From positions 1 to 34,730 of the forward strand of contig BNWW01000023.1 of NCBI GenBank assembly GCA_025999115.1: 34,730 bases of DNA, read 5' to 3'. Positions within the stretch are counted from its first letter, which is position 1; the number at the start of each line of letters is the position of its first letter. The translations under genes were made by a program, and so were the position numbers. Source of the DNA: Bacteroidia bacterium. Lineage in GTDB: Bacteria > Bacteroidota > Bacteroidia > Bacteroidales > Azobacteroidaceae. Positions 33,586-34,730 of this stretch are shown piece by piece. The notes under the pieces were generated by a model that was given only the letters and a program-made list of their open reading frames with translations, was not told where the DNA came from and made no database searches.

Positions 33586-34212
33586 ATGTCATTCAAAACC
33601 GTTTTCATAGCATTTATTTTTACAACAACAGCAAGCGTTTTGTTCGCCCAAACCAAGAAAGAACACTCTTTTTCTTTCTCCTCATCCTTATTGGCACGAG
33701 AATATCCGTCGCCTTATTGGCACGATGAAGACAATGTTCGACAAAAAGAATATGAAGCCCTGACAGGAGACTTCGGATATAAAGCCGTCGGCTATGACAA
33801 AACTTCTTACGGAACCTGGGAATTGGAATACCGGTTCCATTTAACCAACCGAATCAGAGTAAATTGCAGTCTATTTGGCGGATTAAGCACGCAACATTGG
33901 GATATTTACGACAATCCGGACGGTTCTCGTTCCGCCAATATCATGGATTGCCGGTTTGCTTTATTACCCGGAATGGATTTTTTGATCTACAATTGGGACC
34001 GAACAAGAATTTATTTTACCGCTCAAGCCGGAATGGATTGGATGCATCGCGGCTTGAAATATTTAGAACCGGCCGAGCGCAACAAAGTATTTTTCGCAGG
34101 GCAGGTGTGGTGGCATTTTGAGCATCGTATAGAAGGGCCAATCGTCTTCAATTGGGGAATGGGGTACGGCGCTTTGGGTTTGGTGAAACTGGGGTTGGCT
34201 TATCGGTTTTGA
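33586..34212 (+). CDS. Small outer-membrane beta-barrel protein
   Basis: A 208-residue exported protein with a signal peptide to 'ASVLFAQ' (~22), then alternating strands ('GTWELEYRFHLTNRIRVNCS', 'LFGGLSTQHWDIY', 'RTRIYFTAQAGMDWMHRGLK', 'VFFAGQVWWHFEHRIEG') and the C-terminal 'KLGLAYRF' with terminal Phe. An eight-strand barrel is likely. No ligand or enzyme motif is seen. It follows the lipoprotein gene by 11 bp and may form a surface pair with it. Confidence 0.75.
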   Translation: MSFKTVFIAFIFTTTASVLFAQTKKEHSFSFSSSLLAREYPSPYWHDEDNVRQKEYEALTGDFGYKAVGYDKTSYGTWELEYRFHLTNRIRVNCSLFGGLSTQHWDIYDNPDGSRSANIMDCRFALLPGMDFLIYNWDRTRIYFTAQAGMDWMHRGLKYLEPAERNKVFFAGQVWWHFEHRIEGPIVFNWGMGYGALGLVKLGLAYRF

Positions 34213-34435
34213 GGCTTCCAGCTCGCCTTTTCCATAAAATTATCTAATAAAACCTTACGTTTAACCCATAAAAACACCACGCAACAAAATTCGTAACCAA
34301 TTAATAGCCAGATTGTTAAATTTTCAAAAATCGAAAAAATACCACGTAGCCGTTTATATTACTGGATTTTAACATTTGCAGTAATTACTTTTGACATCAG
34401 ATAAATTTTTATTAACAATTTTAAAATAAATGCTT
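34213..34435. other. AT-rich spacer without a gene
   Basis: Less than 230 bp, AT-rich. I see no gene, tRNA or clear promoter in it; it leads into the broken lipoprotein gene at 34436. Confidence 0.5.
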
Positions 34436-34591
34436 ATGAAAAATTTAAAATTTCTACAAATCGCGCTTTTAGCTACTTTATGTTCTTGCAGCTCTTGCGA
34501 GGAAGATGGGATCAGCAGCAAAACCATGTGTTTGTGCGAAAAGGCGCATAGCGCCAACATCCTTGTAGCCGTGTGCGTAAGCGCACGGTAA
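34436..34591 (+). pseudogene. Lipoprotein N-terminus interrupted by repeat DNA
   Basis: A 51-codon frame. It starts like a lipoprotein ('LQIALLATLCSCSSCEEDG') and then runs into hairpin-rich sequence translated as 'EKAHSANILVAVCVSARA'-like residues before a stop. The point of change, about 34510-34535, coincides with the left part of the palindrome cluster ahead of the IS200-type gene, so the original gene was probably cut by that insertion. An in-frame ATG two codons upstream (34430) is an alternative start. Confidence 0.45.
34543..34588. repeat. Hairpins ahead of the IS200-type transposase
   Basis: Two hairpins: GGCGC-ATA-GCGCC (34543-34555) and CCGTGTGC-GTAA-GCGCACGG (34569-34588, one G-T pair). 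IS200/IS605 elements carry subterminal hairpins that their transposase recognises as single strands, and these lie about 105-150 bp before the transposase ATG, the expected place for a left end. Confidence 0.5.
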
Positions 34592-34656
34592 TAAGAGCAT
34601 AAACAAATCCAGAGCTGCGTAGCTGCGACATATTTTGCGATATTATAATATTATAT

Positions 34657-34664
34657 TACCTTTG
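34657..34664 (+). promoter_or_regulatory. -7 box TACCTTTG for tnpA
   Basis: Full consensus match, 30 bp before the tnpA ATG. Confidence 0.5.
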
Positions 34665-34694
34665 TGGACATTGACAAATCAAAATTTTAACTAT

Positions 34695-34730
34695 ATGGCA
34701 AATACTTATTCGCAACTGTATGTACATCTC
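34695..34730 (+). mobile_element. tnpA: IS200-type transposase tnpA, 5' end
   Basis: The first 12 codons read MANTYSQLYVHL, the characteristic start of Bacteroidetes IS200/IS605 TnpA (MANTY.Q.Y.H.VF). The gene runs off the window, so the catalytic HUH and Tyr motifs are not visible. Confidence 0.7.

Overview
The window looks like chromosome of an anaerobic member of the Bacteroidetes, most likely order Bacteroidales. Promoters repeatedly fit the phylum's TTG-N19-21-TAnnTTTG pattern instead of sigma70 boxes. There are lipoproteins, outer-membrane barrels, a type IX secretion C-terminal tail, Big_2 plus FISUMP surface protein, a CstA carrier and a large pyruvate:ferredoxin oxidoreductase (PFOR). 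The species cannot be named from the sequence alone.

Layout. 0-3.4 kb: a DUF4878-like lipoprotein, a WG-repeat exported protein and a DUF3791/DUF3990 pair. 3.4-5.1 kb: a broken partial copy of the PFOR gene, carrying a 28-bp palindrome and a HicAB toxin-antitoxin module that lies between two ~200-bp direct repeats of PFOR sequence. 5.1-8.3 kb: Big_2/FISUMP lipoprotein, a GNAT pseudogene with its small partner, and a REP-associated (Y1) transposase. 8.3-12 kb: intact PFOR (nifJ). 12-16 kb: an AT-rich accessory island of minus-strand genes (a nuclease-like protein, Abi_2/HEPN, KilA-N, DUF1016, SIMPL, ORF6N), of which at least three carry internal deletions or truncations. 16.3-18.6 kb: AAA+ ATPase/DUF4143 and a D12-class adenine methyltransferase. 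18.7-29.4 kb: core chromosome with two barrels, tRNA-Gly and tRNA-Leu, Maf, metG, proA, cstA, divergent oxyR/ahpC and kdsC. 29.5-30.1 kb: a decayed MNT/HEPN module. 30.1-34.2 kb: beta-helix protein, T9SS cargo, panB, lipoprotein and barrel. 34.4-34.7 kb: a broken lipoprotein gene and the start of an IS200-type tnpA running off the edge.

Two themes link the accessory parts. First, three small toxin-antitoxin or acetyltransferase modules (DUF3791-DUF3990, p57-GNAT, MNT-HEPN) are each followed, in the same orientation, by long imperfect inverted-repeat DNA. Two of these (29907-30048 and 6450-6596 on the minus strand) can be aligned with each other and share a block-wise stem layout and a closing terminator hairpin. 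The third (about 2263-2428) shares with the second an ~80-bp linker. This is the best candidate for an undescribed element. Second, small palindromic repeats are active here: three 28-bp palindromes with the same 8-bp arms but different cores sit near or inside the RAYT gene and in the PFOR fragment, and another palindromic element is inserted in frame inside the essential metG gene.

All family names come from reading motifs and recalled family patterns. No database search was run, and the deletion calls rest on remembered full-length relatives.
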